A stretch of DNA of 64,000 bases from Dermacentor variabilis (Eukaryota; Arthropoda; Arachnida; Ixodida; Ixodidae): contig NC_134569.1 in assembly GCF_050947875.1 (NCBI RefSeq), positions 34,082,777 to 34,146,776 on the forward strand, written 5' to 3'. A model generated the notes under the pieces. The model saw nothing but the letters and a program-made list of their open reading frames with translations. It was not told the origin of the DNA and ran no database searches. Position 1 is the stretch's first letter, and each line of letters opens with the position of its first letter. Made by a program: the position numbers and the translations under genes. Below, piece by piece: positions 1 to 11,500 of the stretch.

Positions 1-59
1 TAGCTTGCTGTTGATTGACACCCAGGAATCAAACACTAGTTGCACGATGAATTAAATGG

Positions 60-660
60 CCACTAATATTCGGCGTCAGGCGTGTTGAATTTCGCCTCAC
101 TTTCGGCAAAAGCATGGCGGCAGATTTTTCCGCTGGTAAAGGTAGGCCAAAGCGTCGATAAGTGGCTTTCAATGATAGAGATTGCGCCTTGGGCTATGCG
201 GGCCAACGTTTGTGGTGGTACTCCGAGATCCGAACGCAGATGTCATCCGCGTAGATGGACATTTTAACTGCCGTGCAACCTGCCTTCAGTGCGTCTGGAA
301 GGCTGGCCATGGCAACGTTAAAATGTAACGGAGATAGGACACCTCCTTGTGGCACGCTGAAGGAAATGCGTCGCTTTTCGGTCATTATATTTCCGAGATT
401 AACCTGGAGACATCGATTTCTAAGAAATTCATGGCTGAATCGAAGAGCATTCCTCGAGGCATCCATGGCTTGGAGTCCGTTGATGATGCATGTATGAAGC
501 ACAGAGTCGTGGGCTTCATCAATGGCGAGTGCCGAAAGACAGTCGACACGATTGTAGTCAATGTGGCTTAGTAAGTCCGAGACAGTGTCCTGGGCACTAA
601 ACCGAGGACGAAATCTGGCCATGCATGAGGGTAGCCTACTTCCTTGCTCAAGATATCAAG
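60..660 (-). pseudogene. I-type LINE reverse transcriptase relic
   Basis: The minus strand encodes a fragment of a non-LTR reverse transcriptase. Seen: a stretch ending in LAIDEAHDSV occupies the place of RT motif A, followed by VPQGGVLSP (motif B) and SIYADDICV (motif C with the catalytic DD pair). The order and wording match the RT of the intact LINE at 8.4-13.7 kb, so I place it in the same I-like group, but as a different and older family. The longest open stretch is 142 codons (622 down to 194). Downstream homology seems to continue to about position 60 in another frame, so there is at least one frameshift. Endonuclease and RNase H parts are absent. Ends are approximate and I see no target-site duplication. 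Confidence 0.8.
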
Positions 661-1157
661 TTAACCTCGTACACATTAGTATTTCCATCAACGTTGATAC
701 GCATCATGTTAGCGATACTGGTCGATATGAGGCAAGGTTCGCAGGATCCTTTTCGGACTTCAGAACTTTCACCACCCATGCTATCTTCCAAATAACCCAT
801 ATAACCCCTAATCACTCCTTATCAATTCATTGACTTCTTATCTGTCTGTGCTGTGCGACCTGAAGCGCATAAGCACTCAGGGGTTGATGACACTTCGATA
901 GGCGAAGGAACGTCCCAACCGAAGGCACATCCCGCTCCCACCGAAACGCATCGGGAATGTGGCGCGTTTGGCATTAAATTTTTGTAAAATAGAAATTTAC
1001 TTTATGTCTACAATGATCCAAGTCGAGTCCACATATAGTCCTAGAGATGCATTTTATTCCATTACCGCCAAATCTTTCAACAAAGCCTTCATAGAATCTG
1101 TTTTGTACTGCCGGTACAACACACTCAAATGGTTTATATATATTCACTTTCTGCAAG
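661..1157. other. No gene recognised
   Basis: Short open frames only, with no recognisable motif, repeat unit or RNA structure. Confidence 0.5.
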
Positions 1158-1360
1158 CTTGGCCGTTTAGCTCAGTGTGTAAGACACTCGGCTTCTGAGC
1201 TTAGGCATGCAGGTTCCAAATTCAACACCACCACCGTTTTTCCTCTCGAATTTATCATGTTTTATGCGTTATTTTCGTTATAGCGATTCGACTTGCGGGA
1301 CGGACGGACGGATGGACAAGTTTCCTCGTTGGGTAGGCATAGAAATTCTTACGCGTTTAG
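1158..1360 (+). repeat. tRNA-derived SINE with GGAC-repeat tail
   Basis: Positions 1161-1234 read as a degenerate tRNA. The A-box-like TTAGCTCAGTGTGTAAGAC is followed by an anticodon-arm-like segment and a B-box-like AGGTTCCAAATTC. The body continues into a T-rich stretch and a short tetranucleotide run (GGAC, 1297-1318). A tRNA head followed by an unrelated body is the SINE plan, transcribed by RNA polymerase III and mobilised by a LINE enzyme. The B box deviates from GGTTCGAATCC, so this copy is probably inactive. The 3' end is a guess and I did not find a duplication of flanking DNA. Confidence 0.6.
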
Positions 1361-4238
1361 AAGTATAAATTCTTGGAGCACTCGTGCATTCAGTTCAGTT
1401 GTTCTGGTTATTGTTGCGGCAGAACAATTATTTTCACAGGTTCAGTGTTTTTGACAAGACAATCTTTAAAAAAAACGTCTTGCCGCCCATCCCCAACTCT
1501 GCCCCTGTAAAGCGTGCTCTGCTTTTGTTAATTGTGTACAGAGGCAGAACTTCTTTACAAAGGGACAAAATAAATTTTTCGGGGAAGGAGAGATGGGCGT
1601 TAACCAGGGACCACTTTCCAAACGTCCTCATGATTATCATCAGTAGGGTCTCAAAGCTTAAAACATAAATAATATACAGGAAAATAAAGGCAAGAGAATG
1701 CCTCCTTTTCGGGCATAAAGCTCGGCATTGTTGCGCGCTGTAAATCAACAGGAATGAGGAGGACATACAAAAAATATAAGGTCTAACAAAGGACGACTTT
1801 CCTCCATCCGAGCGGCTTGGTATTGTTCTCCTACCTTACCATATTTCCCACTACACCAATTATGTTCTCTTTGAGCTTTCTGTGCCATCGACGACTGGTC
1901 ACAGTCTAAGAATTTTTCTTTCAGAAAATGTTCCACGAGAGCCCACTTGAGTTAGCGCGGTTTGTAAACAGATGCACTGGAGGTCACGTTGAAGGCAAGA
2001 GCACAGCAGTTGTTCGATTGTTTCTTTTTATCCACAAGTGTCGCACATTGGGGTATCGCCCGTTTCGAGGCGGAAAGAACACGCTACTGCTGTTTTTCAA
2101 GAACATCGGCCTCCCTGACTGATTGTTGCCCTGCTCTGCGCCCGAACGTGTGCGCGCAGTGCTCGTTCTGCCTCCTTTGTTTCTCTATATGTTCTCATTT
2201 TCCCCACTTGGAGGGCTGCTCACCTATAGGCCTGATTGAAGCATAATGTGCACCTTGACCAAGATGTTCACGACAACTTACTAAGCTGCTCGAAGAATGT
2301 CTATTCTGTTGATGTCACTTGACTTGTCCCGATGACTGTTTGTCTTACACTATCTTTAATCACTCTCGTTCGCACAGTGTATTAGCAGTTTCCGAAAATT
2401 CGCACATATTTACAAGCACTGTCTGCGCTTTGTGGGAAGGTACAAAACAAACTTAGGACGCATTATTAGAGGAAAAAAAGAAAACATGTTCTCTCGTTTA
2501 TCTTTGGTTCTGAGCATCACCCCGCTTCCCACAAGCATGCACACATAAACACACGCACGCAAGCAAACAGAAAAACACAGAAAGAATAAAAGGAAAAATA
2601 AGCAACCAATGAATCGTCCGGAAAGGTAGCCAGTCAGAGTCTGGTCCTGCCAATCGTCATTTCACACCTAAGAGAAATGCAAACTGCATATTTTCGCGAA
2701 CAGTGAAGCGAGCGAGAATATGACGTGAAACTTCCTATTGCACGAGATGGGGCGCCTTCGTGACACGTACGCTGTTGCTCGAGCTTCCAGAAAACAATAA
2801 CCGACGTGCAACGAGCGACAGAGACAAAGAGAGAGACGGGCTTCCGCGCATGGTGGGCATGCGGTGCGAATGTTGGCGCGCACGGATGGACAAGGGCGCC
2901 GTGTCGGGACGATAAGGGGACACGCACGCGCAAGAACCGAAAGAGAGAAACGTACGCAAGGAAAGAGAAACCGCGAAGAGGTTTAAGGGTGTCGAATAGA
3001 AGGAATAAAAAAAGGGGCAAAAGAAGCAATGGCGAGAAGAGAAAAGCGACGGGCAAATGTTAGATAGACGCGCGGCTCAGACGAGCACATTTCTTCGGGT
3101 CACGTCGTCGTCCACGCCAGTGGAAGCACTGCCGTCGCCGCAGGCCAATGGAAGATATGTATTATAGAACGTCCTCAGCCGCGCAGGCGCGCCAAATAAG
3201 CGGAGAGCCTGACAAAAGAAAGAGAAAAACAACGAAACTGTTCGTGAATAGACAGAACCTCGGAAGGCAGCTCTGAGAATAAATGCAGAAAGGACGTACT
3301 CTGCGACGTTCTGAGGAGAGAGAAAGTCAGAAAAAAAAATGGAAATGAAATGAAAGTAAACTAACGTATATTATGGTACTGGACTCTCGCTGACCCTGAC
3401 GCGCCAAATTTACGTGCAAATGCAAGGCCGATAAGTACACACAAAAAAGTAAGTGAGAGTTCTTTTCTGAGGAGGAACGGTACGTAAGCAGGAACGACCA
3501 AGATGATGGAAAGAATAACCCTGACGGTAAGAAAAAAAAATAAAAGTAAGTACAAGCTCGTGCATTCGGGGAGGTTGCAAGCAAAAGTTGTGATAAAGAA
3601 AATGACAGCGAGAGATAGCAAAACAGGAACGTAACCAAAAAATATCCATACCTAGAGGAACAACACGAGGTGCACTCAGTTTGGAGGCCTGGCTATACGT
3701 GATGAGTGTGCCGAAACGGCAGCGCTGTTTTATTACTTGTTTGTTTGGTGCTTCTTTCTTTTTCATGTTCCCCGCGGCGTTCTGATGGGTCTGCCTGCAT
3801 TGCACGGCAGTTCCACAAAGTGGAGGGGGCTACTGTACGCGACAGGTCACCACATCGATTTTTTTTTTGCAGCTTTCTGCGGAACCAATTACAACTGAAC
3901 GCTAAAGGAGCAAAATTTGAGAGCAGTGAACAAACACGGCCTTGTAAAACGAGCCCGGAAGTGCAACTTCTTTTTTTTTTTGCTCTTTCTTTCTTTCGCA
4001 AATCTGTTAAATGCGCCTCAGCAAAAGTAAACGGCCTGCTTTGACGCTTTCAAGGCTTCCCGAGTTGGTTGTCCCTCATTCCAATTGGAACGCTTGAGTT
4101 GATCTTTTATCCTTATGCCTGAATGGGAACCAAGCAGTTTTGGCAGAGCGCATAGGAGGAGTTCAGGTCGTGCGCTCGTTTTCGTTTCTGGACAGAAAAC
4201 AGCGTCCTACCCAGTGCGCCCCTACTTCTCTGCTCGGC
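1361..4238. other. No gene recognised; GC-rich patch at 2640-3220
   Basis: Only short unrelated open frames occur here. 2640-3220 is richer in CpG and purines than its surroundings and holds a CCAAT-like ggccaatgg near 3143, but no adjoining gene supports a promoter. 3300-3640 is A-rich with several poly-A runs. Confidence 0.4.
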
Positions 4239-4290
4239 AATCACATTATAGTGTTTATAGTAATCACATTATAGTGATCACATTATAGTG
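4239..4290 (+). repeat. Small direct-repeat cluster
   Basis: Three exact copies of atcacattatagtg lie at 4240-4253, 4263-4276 and 4277-4290. The first two are separated by tttatagta; the last two abut, creating the palindrome gtgatcac at their junction. It is a minisatellite-like duplication without known function. Confidence 0.85.
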
Positions 4291-4299
4291 ATTATAGTT

Positions 4300-5408
4300 C
4301 TCTGACTATTTCCTTCTTTTTTTGCCAGAGGACAGGATGTGCATCTATTATTGACGAGCATTATGATGTCAGTTTCGTGGGGAGAAAAAGGAAGGCTGCC
4401 TACGTTAAAGCGCCCAATACTTACAAAGAAAACAACAAAATCGCATGGTATTAAGGTATGAGGCGTGGATACGAAAATCAGACAGTTTTAGTACTACTTA
4501 CGTTGCGTACGTAACGGCGTTGCGCAAAATCGCTACGTCCTGCAGAGTGCGCACGTGCAAAGCGCAAAGCGAACGGTGCGTGATGCGTACGCGGCCGCTG
4601 TGTACGCGCACATCCGATTCTTGCGTGCATACGCGGGGAGCGTTGCGAGCTACTCTCGTGGTCGTCGTTTGTTCGGGAGTGCACGAGACAAACGAATTTG
4701 ATATGTAGCGTGCCTAGGCGACAAGGCGTCACAGCTAGGCATGCGCCGTGGTAGCGGCGCAAACGTTATCACTATTTGGTTATACTTAGAAGCGCCGGCA
4801 TTTAAGCTGGCGCGCGTTTTCATTCCTGTAACATAGGACCGGGCAGTTCGTCCAGCGCTGTTAGGTTAATGGCTAAATAAAGCCGTATTGTTTTCGCTCC
4901 ACCGTTGCGCTGTCCTTCCGTCAGACACGACAAGTTTCGCGAAATGTCGGCGTCCAAGGCGACCATCGGAAGGCTGTACTTTTGAATGGCCTACGATTTG
5001 GCTTTGCTGCGTGAAGTGAACGCACCGTAGCCATTGCCGGATCCTGCGCGGTGGCAATCCATAGCAAAAAAAAAATGAACTTTGAAAAATGAAATGAAGC
5101 ATTCAGTGTACGCTGTTCGCGCGAAAGGCTGGACTTTCTGTTGGCGCAGTTCATTGCAAATGACCGTGCCAGGCTCAGAAATCAAGTACTTGGTTTTTAT
5201 TTTTCTCGATATGATTCGTGTATTGCATCCGTATTAAAAGTAGAGTCTCTTAAAGGCCTAATTATAGTTCGACGTTGCGTGAACGAGCCCACACGTAAGA
5301 TAACGTTGGCGAGATCAACGGCGTCTATAGTTCGACCGATGGTTCGACGCACTCGCGGACAGGGTCAACGCGCTCCGACGCACCCAGCATCTAACGAAGC
5401 TCGCCCGC
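4300..5408. other. CpG-rich stretch with recurring CGTACG words
   Basis: No gene is recognised. From about 4490 to 4760 and again around 5270-5420 the DNA is unusually rich in CpG and in words such as gcgtacg and acgtacg. The same words flank the SINE that follows. This may be one older unclassified repeat interrupted by the SINE, but I cannot define its ends. Confidence 0.35.
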
Positions 5409-5421
5409 TTACGTACGTAGG

Positions 5422-5658
5422 ACCCGCCGTGGTTGCTCAGTGGCTATGGTGTTGGGCTGCTGAGCACGAGGTCGCGGGATCGTATCCCGGCCACAGCGGC
5501 CGCGTTCCGATGGGGGCGAAATGCGAAAACACCCGTGTGCTTAGATTTAGGTGCACGTTAAAGAACCCCATGTGGTCAAAATTTCCGGAGTCCTCCACTA
5601 TGGCGTGCCTCATAATCAGAAAGTGGTTTTGGCATGTAAAACCCCAAATATTATTATT
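5422..5658 (+). repeat. Ruka-like tRNA-derived SINE, copy 1
   Basis: The 5' 75 bases form a tRNA-like head with A box (TTGCTCAGTGG) and B box (gggatcgtatccc, one change from the copy at 6.04 kb). The body includes gtgcacgttaaagaacccc and ends in gtaaaaccccaaata plus a short TTA tail. The 13-bp sequence ttacgtacgtagg lies on both sides (5409-5421 and 5657-5669, partly overlapping the TTA tail), a clean target-site duplication. Known for the family: Ruka-type SINEs are abundant in ixodid ticks, have RNA polymerase III promoters, encode no protein and rely on a partner LINE. The copy is full length and differs from copy 2 at about ten positions, several of them CpG decay. Confidence 0.88.
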
Positions 5659-5669
5659 ACGTACGTAGG

Positions 5670-6023
5670 CATTTTCCCAGCACTAAAAGCCCTGACGTGA
5701 CATGCGCTCCTACGTTCCGCAAAGCACTTGCGTGCTGCGTACGTATCGTCATGGCGCAGTAGTGAAACTGTACTAATGTGGTTAAAGCGGGAAATACGCT
5801 TTACGTTTGATATAGATGTATTTCAAGAGCGGGAATTACTTGACTCATTTCGGCTTAATTCAATTTCCTATGGCCTAATCATCGACGCTATATCCAGAAT
5901 TCGAAGGTTTCTTTTTACATCTCTTCCTCTTTTAACGAATATCTGCATCGTAATGAACAAACATAAAGACGCAATAAACGATCTCTAAATTGAAGAGCTT
6001 GTACATAATAAGAAGAGGGTGGT
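5670..6023. other. No gene between the two SINEs
   Basis: A continuation of the CpG-rich sequence to about 5760, then AT-rich unique-looking DNA without features. Confidence 0.5.
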
Positions 6024-6036
6024 AATCCTACTACAT

Positions 6037-6273
6037 CACCCGCCGTGGTTGCGCAGTGGCTATGGTGTTGGGCTGCTGAGCACGAGGTCGCGGGATCGAA
6101 TCCCGGCCACGGCGGCCGCATTTCGATGGGGGCGAAATGCGAAAACACCCGTGTGCTTAGATTTAGGTGCACGTTAAAGAACCCCAGGTGGTCAAAATTT
6201 CCGGAGTCCTCCACTACGGCGTGCCTCATAATCAGAAAGTGGTTTTGGCGCGTAAAACCCCAAATATTGATTG
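6037..6273 (+). repeat. Ruka-like tRNA-derived SINE, copy 2
   Basis: Same structure and orientation as the copy 600 bases upstream, about 96% identical by eye. Its B box, gggatcgaatccc, is the better match to the RNA polymerase III consensus. A perfect 13-bp duplication, aatcctactacat, lies at 6024-6036 and 6274-6286. The tail is a short ATTGATTG-like run instead of TTA. Intact boxes and an undamaged duplication suggest a fairly recent insertion. Because the two copies have unrelated target duplications they are separate insertions, not a local duplication. Confidence 0.9.
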
Positions 6274-6286
6274 AATCCTACTACAT

Positions 6287-7594
6287 TATGCCAGAAGCAT
6301 CGCTGTTTTCGGTTTGGCGAAGCATTTCCTGCTTCTGGCGGCTCTCGGATGGCTTTTAGAAATATTATTAATATAGCAAAGTTTGTCTACGGCAGCGCAT
6401 TAAGGTTTGCAGCAGGCGACAACACCCATGCAGAAAAACCTTTTTTTTTGTTTTTGTAAATACCAAAGTTTCCCACCGCTAAGTTTTACTCTGATGCAAA
6501 CACCCTTTTCATGTCGGCCTAAATTATGTTCAAGTGAACGTGTGTGGGGAGGAGGGAGGTGTTCTTTATCATGCATCTCAATTTCCCGAAGAAAATAATC
6601 CTCGTAATGCGGAACTCCGCGGTGCCCTTCCTTGTAAAACAGGCAATCCCTTCTTTACATTGCAAGCTCGAACAGTTTACAAAGGCAGGGTTTCCAAAGA
6701 GTAATGAGGAAACATGCGATCACATGTTTCAATACATGGAAAATTCAAGTACAGGGGAAGAAGTCCCGTAGTAAGGGGATGCTGGACCGGGAGTAGGGTC
6801 ATCGGACGACCGCGAATGCATGTCGGATCAAGCGACGTCGCCGGAAGGCGTACGTCGCTTCGGAATAAGCAAAGCCCGAGGCGCTCTACTGCGGAGCCCA
6901 GACGGCTTCCGTGCTCTCGAGGTGCCGAGGGCCACGTCTCAATAAAGAGGGCCCCAGAATTTCTCCTCTTAGTGTGTATTTGTATTTTTTCTCCTCTTCT
7001 GCGGACCGTGGAAGTCAAGGAACAAACATGAACCTTCTAAGAAAACGCACGTGAAAATGAACGTGAAAAGAGAGAAGGTGGAAGCAAAAATATCGCAGCT
7101 AGCGATTTTTTTCCTGAACACTGCCTTTTTATTATTATTTTAGCGTGTTTATGCCGGGAGAACTCATTGATTTAATGCATTGGCTTGGCCACTTTCGTTG
7201 CCGTCAGAGACATAGTGTGCTGCTAGAGGGTAAATTTAGGTTATAGCCAACTTACTAGTTTTCTATCGTCAGAAATTTAGCTACAAACATAGAAGGTGGG
7301 AGTTGAATCCAATAGAATGTATAGGCAGCTACGTATTAAGTTTTAGCTATATGTTTTTCGTTGGATAACCTTGGGCTCTAAGACATTTCTTTAATAATAT
7401 TTTTAGGATATTGTTATTGTGCCTTTATTTGATGCTTTTCGTTGAGTGCGAATATATATAGTTTTTCAATAACTTCCTCTAAATGTGCTATACACAGAAG
7501 AAGACGTGTACTTAATGTGCTGCATTCCTGTCGATTAGATATGCGTAAGTTCACCATGTCTGAGTCTCAGCTAAGATCAGTTACTGGGTTGCCT
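6287..7594. other. No gene recognised
   Basis: 6680-7030 has overlapping open frames on both strands (113 and 105 codons), but neither resembles a known family. The rest is AT-rich without visible structure. Confidence 0.45.
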
Positions 7595-7760
7595 AAGCCT
7601 CGGTGGCGCAGAGAAGAAATTAGTGGTGGTGATCTTTCCCGATGTACTAGGGATTTTTAATAAAGAGCAAATCAGACATCCACCCGTTCGTAGCAATTGG
7701 TACAAAGGAAACCCATACGGGTTCCAAGAAAAGCCTCGCAGTTGAAGGAAAATTCGAACT
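7595..7760 (-). repeat. Second tRNA-headed repeat family, 3' body, inverted
   Basis: On the minus strand this carries the body of the repeat at 7863-8147: aactgcgaggcttttct, then cccgtatgggtttccttt, the near-palindromic caattg core and ggtggatgtct. It lacks the tRNA head and has about 35 foreign bases near its far end. It lies tail-outward against the plus copy that follows, so the two can fold back on each other. Confidence 0.75.
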
Positions 7761-7780
7761 GGTTCAGGACTTGGTGTAGC

Positions 7781-7862
7781 TTTATAACAATTGCTACAAT
7801 CGGCTGGATGTCTGATTTTCTCTTTATTAATTACTTGTTTCCGCAGAACTAATACGTCAAAA
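7781..7862 (+). repeat. Second tRNA-headed repeat family, 3' tail
   Basis: Plus-strand tail of the same family: acaattgctacaatcgg, ggatgtctgattttctc, then cagaactaatacgtcaaaac. It leads directly into the leader of the next unit, so the end of one unit abuts the start of another. Confidence 0.72.
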
Positions 7863-8147
7863 CTCTTGCCTGTGCTTCGAGTTGTCGACAAATTCGACTT
7901 CGCCCTACCATCTGCTGGCCACCTGGTTAGCTCAGATGGTAGAGCGGCTGCCCCGGAAAGGCGCTGGTCCCAGGTACGAGTCCCGGACCAGGACGAATTT
8001 TCCTTCAACTGCGAGGCTTCTCTTTCGAGGAACCCGTATGGGTTTCCTTTGTAGCAATTGCTACGAACAGGTGGATGTCTAATGTTCTCTTCATTAATTA
8101 CTTCTCTCCACCTTGCGGCTTTCCGCAGAACTATTACGTCAAAACTA
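7863..8147 (+). repeat. Second tRNA-headed repeat family, complete unit
   Basis: A leader of about 55 bases (containing gagttgtcgacaaattcg and cgccctaccatctgctgg) precedes a tRNA-like head at 7920-7995. The A box is GGTTAGCTCAGATGGTAGAG and the T arm is ggtacgagtcccggacc. The body then runs through gaggaacccgtatgggtttc and ends in gcagaactattacgtcaaaac. The same leader in front of the head recurs, inverted, at 55.2 kb. This is a SINE-like family distinct from the Ruka-like copies. A tRNA gene is unlikely because the anticodon stem is mismatched and the head continues straight into the repeat body. Confidence 0.8.
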
Positions 8148-8389
8148 GTGATCATTCTTCATGCACTAGGATACTGAAATTGAGGCATATCCATTTCAAT
8201 TTTGTATAAGCATGTCGCAAATTATATAAACCGAAAGTACAGCTAAAACAAATATGTGTCCTCATAGGAGCCGAATATAAGTTAAATCAAGGGAATTCTG
8301 TGGGTCTATGCCCAGCTAAATACGCAAGGTCATTCTAGGTGATACCGTGTTTAAATTCATTAGATTCAAAGCTGTGGACAAAAGACGTT

Positions 8390-8401
8390 GTCACCTTTAC
8401 G
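8390..8401. repeat. Target-site duplication, 3' side of intact LINE
   Basis: gtcacctttacg, identical to 13695-13706. The final g may belong to the GA run of the element tail. Confidence 0.85.
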
Positions 8402-8578
8402 AGAGAGAGAGAGAGAGAGAATGAAGAGGAAAGGCAGGGAGGTTAACCAGATACGAGTCTCCGGTTTGCTACCCTACACTGGGGATGGGGGATAGGGGTT
8501 AGAAAGATGACAGAGAGGAAAACGCAAAAAAAAAACGCACGCGCACACATGGAGACACACGCACAAAAGGCGTTCCAG

Positions 8579-11500
8579 TTAAAGTCGTTCACACAGGCCG
8601 GTAGATCGCAAGAAGCGCAAAAGCGCTTGCACGGCCTTCTTCTGTGACGGTAGGTCCTTTCGATGTTGCAGAATTCTTTTTTCGGATAGCGGTTGGTCGT
8701 CCAGTTGGTCAAGTTCGTGGCTAAGGCATGCCCTCTGTGGACTGTACTGCGGGCAGGCGCACAAAATATGGCCAATTGATTCTTCATGGCCGCAGTGGTC
8801 ACAGGTTGGGGTGTCGGTCATCCCTATGCGGAAGGCATAGGCTTTAGTAAAGGCAACGCCCAACCAAAGTCGATATAAAAGTGTGGCGTCTCTACGGCGA
8901 AGCTGTGATGGCGCTCGAAGACTTAATGTTGGATTAAGTGAGTACAGTCGCGGATTTCTTAAATGTGGCTCATTCCATTGCGACGCGGTGCACTGCCGAG
9001 CAAGTAGGCGGAGCTTCCGTGCCGCGTCAGTTCTAGAAAGAGGAATTGGGACGTGGTGCTCCTCAGTATGGGCTGAGCGGGCAGCGTGATCCGCCCGTTC
9101 ATTGCCGATAATGCCGCAGTGACTTGGAAGCCACTGAAAGGTTATTTCGTGGCCTGCATCACTTATATGGTGTAATGTCTCTGTAATATGGAATATTAGT
9201 TGTTCGTGCGGTCCGCGTCGTAAAGGTGACAGTAGAGACTGCAGTGCCGCCTTCGAATCGCAGAATATTGTCCATTTGCGTGGCGGTTCATCACCAATGT
9301 GATGAAGAGCAGTAAAGAGCGCTGCGAGCTCTGCTGCCGTCGATGTTGTCGCGTGGGTCGTCTTAAACTTGATTGTTGTAGCTTTCGCTGGTATGACGAT
9401 TGCCGTCGCGGAGCTGCTTGGAAGGACAGATCCATCAGTGTAAATATGCGTAGAGTCACGGTAGTTCTCGTACAAATATAGTAGCGTGAGCTGTCTAAGG
9501 GCTGGTGATGACAGATCAGCTTTTTTCGAGATGCCAGGTATTGCGAGGTTGATTTTTGGCTGAGCGAGGCACCATGGAGGGATCGAAGGTCTCGCAGCCG
9601 GAGTGAAACAAGCTGGCAATGATTCATCATATGCAGTTATCGTTTGGCTGAAAGATGTGTGTGGCCTGTCCGCTGGTAGAGAGGCTAAATGGTGACGAGG
9701 AGTCCTGGCTAGATGCCTTATATGGGTCCTGAGTACTTCAATTTCAATGTGGGTCTTGACAAGGTGGTCTCTAGCGATTGCTATCGTAGCCACTGTTGAA
9801 GCACTCTGAGGCAGGCCTAGACAGATCCGGAGCACTTGACCCTGAAGACTTTGTATTGTGCGTAGATTCGTTTTGCCTGTGTTGTTTATTGCTGGCAAGC
9901 TGTATCGCAGAAATCCCAGAAAAAGCACCCTGTACAGTTGTAACATGGCACTAGGCGACATTCCCCAGGTCTTGCCAGCGAAAAACTTGAACAGGTGGCA
10001 GATGCCTGTCAACCGTTTTTTCACGTAAGATATGTGTGGGCTCCATGACAAGTCCCTGTCGATTATGACACCTAGAAACTTGTACGATCGGACCCGTCGT
10101 ATTATTTGGCCATTTATCGTTACACTGTAGTTTGCCATGGGTTTGCGCGTAAATGGCACTAGTGCGCATTTCTCGGAGGAAATTTCCAGGCCTCGATTAC
10201 GGAGGTAGATAGCAGTTTGTGTCGCGGCTTTCTGAATTCTCGCTCGCAGCTGTAGGCGTGTTACTGCAGATGTCCATATGCAGATGTCATCTGCGTACAT
10301 TGATAGCCTGACTGTGGTTGGCACGTGCTCAAGTAGAGCAATTAGTGTTAGATTAAATAACACGGGGCTAAGAACACCACCCTGGGGGACGCCGCGGTAG
10401 CTATAATGTAGGGAAGTATGGCCTTCCTCGGTGCTTACAAAGAAGGATCGCATGGATAGATAGCTCCGTATCCATTGAAACATCCGACCACCCACTCCTA
10501 CCGCTGCGAGAGCAGAGAGGATGGCTTCATGCGTAACGTTGTCATACGCCCCTTTAACGTCGAGGAATAAGGATGCGCAGAGACGCTTACGGTGTTTCTC
10601 ATGTTGAATGTAGGTCACCAGGTCGACGACGTTATCGATCGATGATCGACCGCGTCGGAAGCCCGCCATGGCATCTGGGTAGGTGTTGTGGTACTCCAAG
10701 TACCACTCCAGGCGTCCTAGGACCATCCTCTCCATTACTTTGCCCACACAGCTCGCCAAAGCGATCGGGCGATATGATGAGAGCTCCAACGGCGACTTGC
10801 CAGGCTTCAGCAGTGGAACAAGGCGACTTGTCTTCCAGGTTGTTGGTAGCGTGCCATTTCTCCAAGATTCATTGTACACCTCAAGAAGAACCCCTCTCGC
10901 TCGCTCCCCCAGGTGACACAGAGCTCGGTAGGAAATTCCGTCAGGTCCTGGCGCTGATGTGCGGCTACACAAAGCTAATGCTGCCTTAAGTTCGTGGATC
11001 GAGAATGGTAGATCCAACCGATGATCACGTGGTGGCGGACAGCTGCTCGAAGGCGATGGAATGTTGGTAGCTGTGAGTTGGCCGGATAATCTGGCGCAGA
11101 AATCCTCTGCCACGTCAAGCTCCGATCTCTTTTGAGAGAGGGCAAGTGCCTTGAATGGGAATCGCTGTACGGGAAGTGTCCGCAGTCCGCGCACCGTTCT
11201 CCATAGTTGCGATAAAGGCTTGCGTGGATCTAGCGACTCACAGAAGGCAGCCCAACGTTGCGATTCGAGCTTGTCTAACCGGCGCTGTATCTTCTTTTGC
11301 GTGCGCCTGGCGGTCCGTAGATCGTCCATTGTTTTCGTACGTCGGTATCTTCGTTCAGCACGTCGTCGGATTGCTCGAAGTCGTTCTAGTTCCACATCAA
11401 AATCATTAAGTTTCGAGGAGCATGTTAGAGTACGCATAGTGTCTTGCACCACGCTCTTGATTGCCTCTTCCAAGTCGAAAGATGGAGTGGCGTCGCAGCG

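Noticed and set aside
2634..3063. Gene in overlapping frames of 140 and 85 codons
   Set aside because: Low-complexity, GC-rich DNA with open frames on both strands and no domain or start context.
7920..7995. tRNA gene
   Set aside because: The A and B boxes are good, but the anticodon stem is mismatched and the same head is followed by the same repeat body elsewhere, so it is a tRNA-derived repeat.
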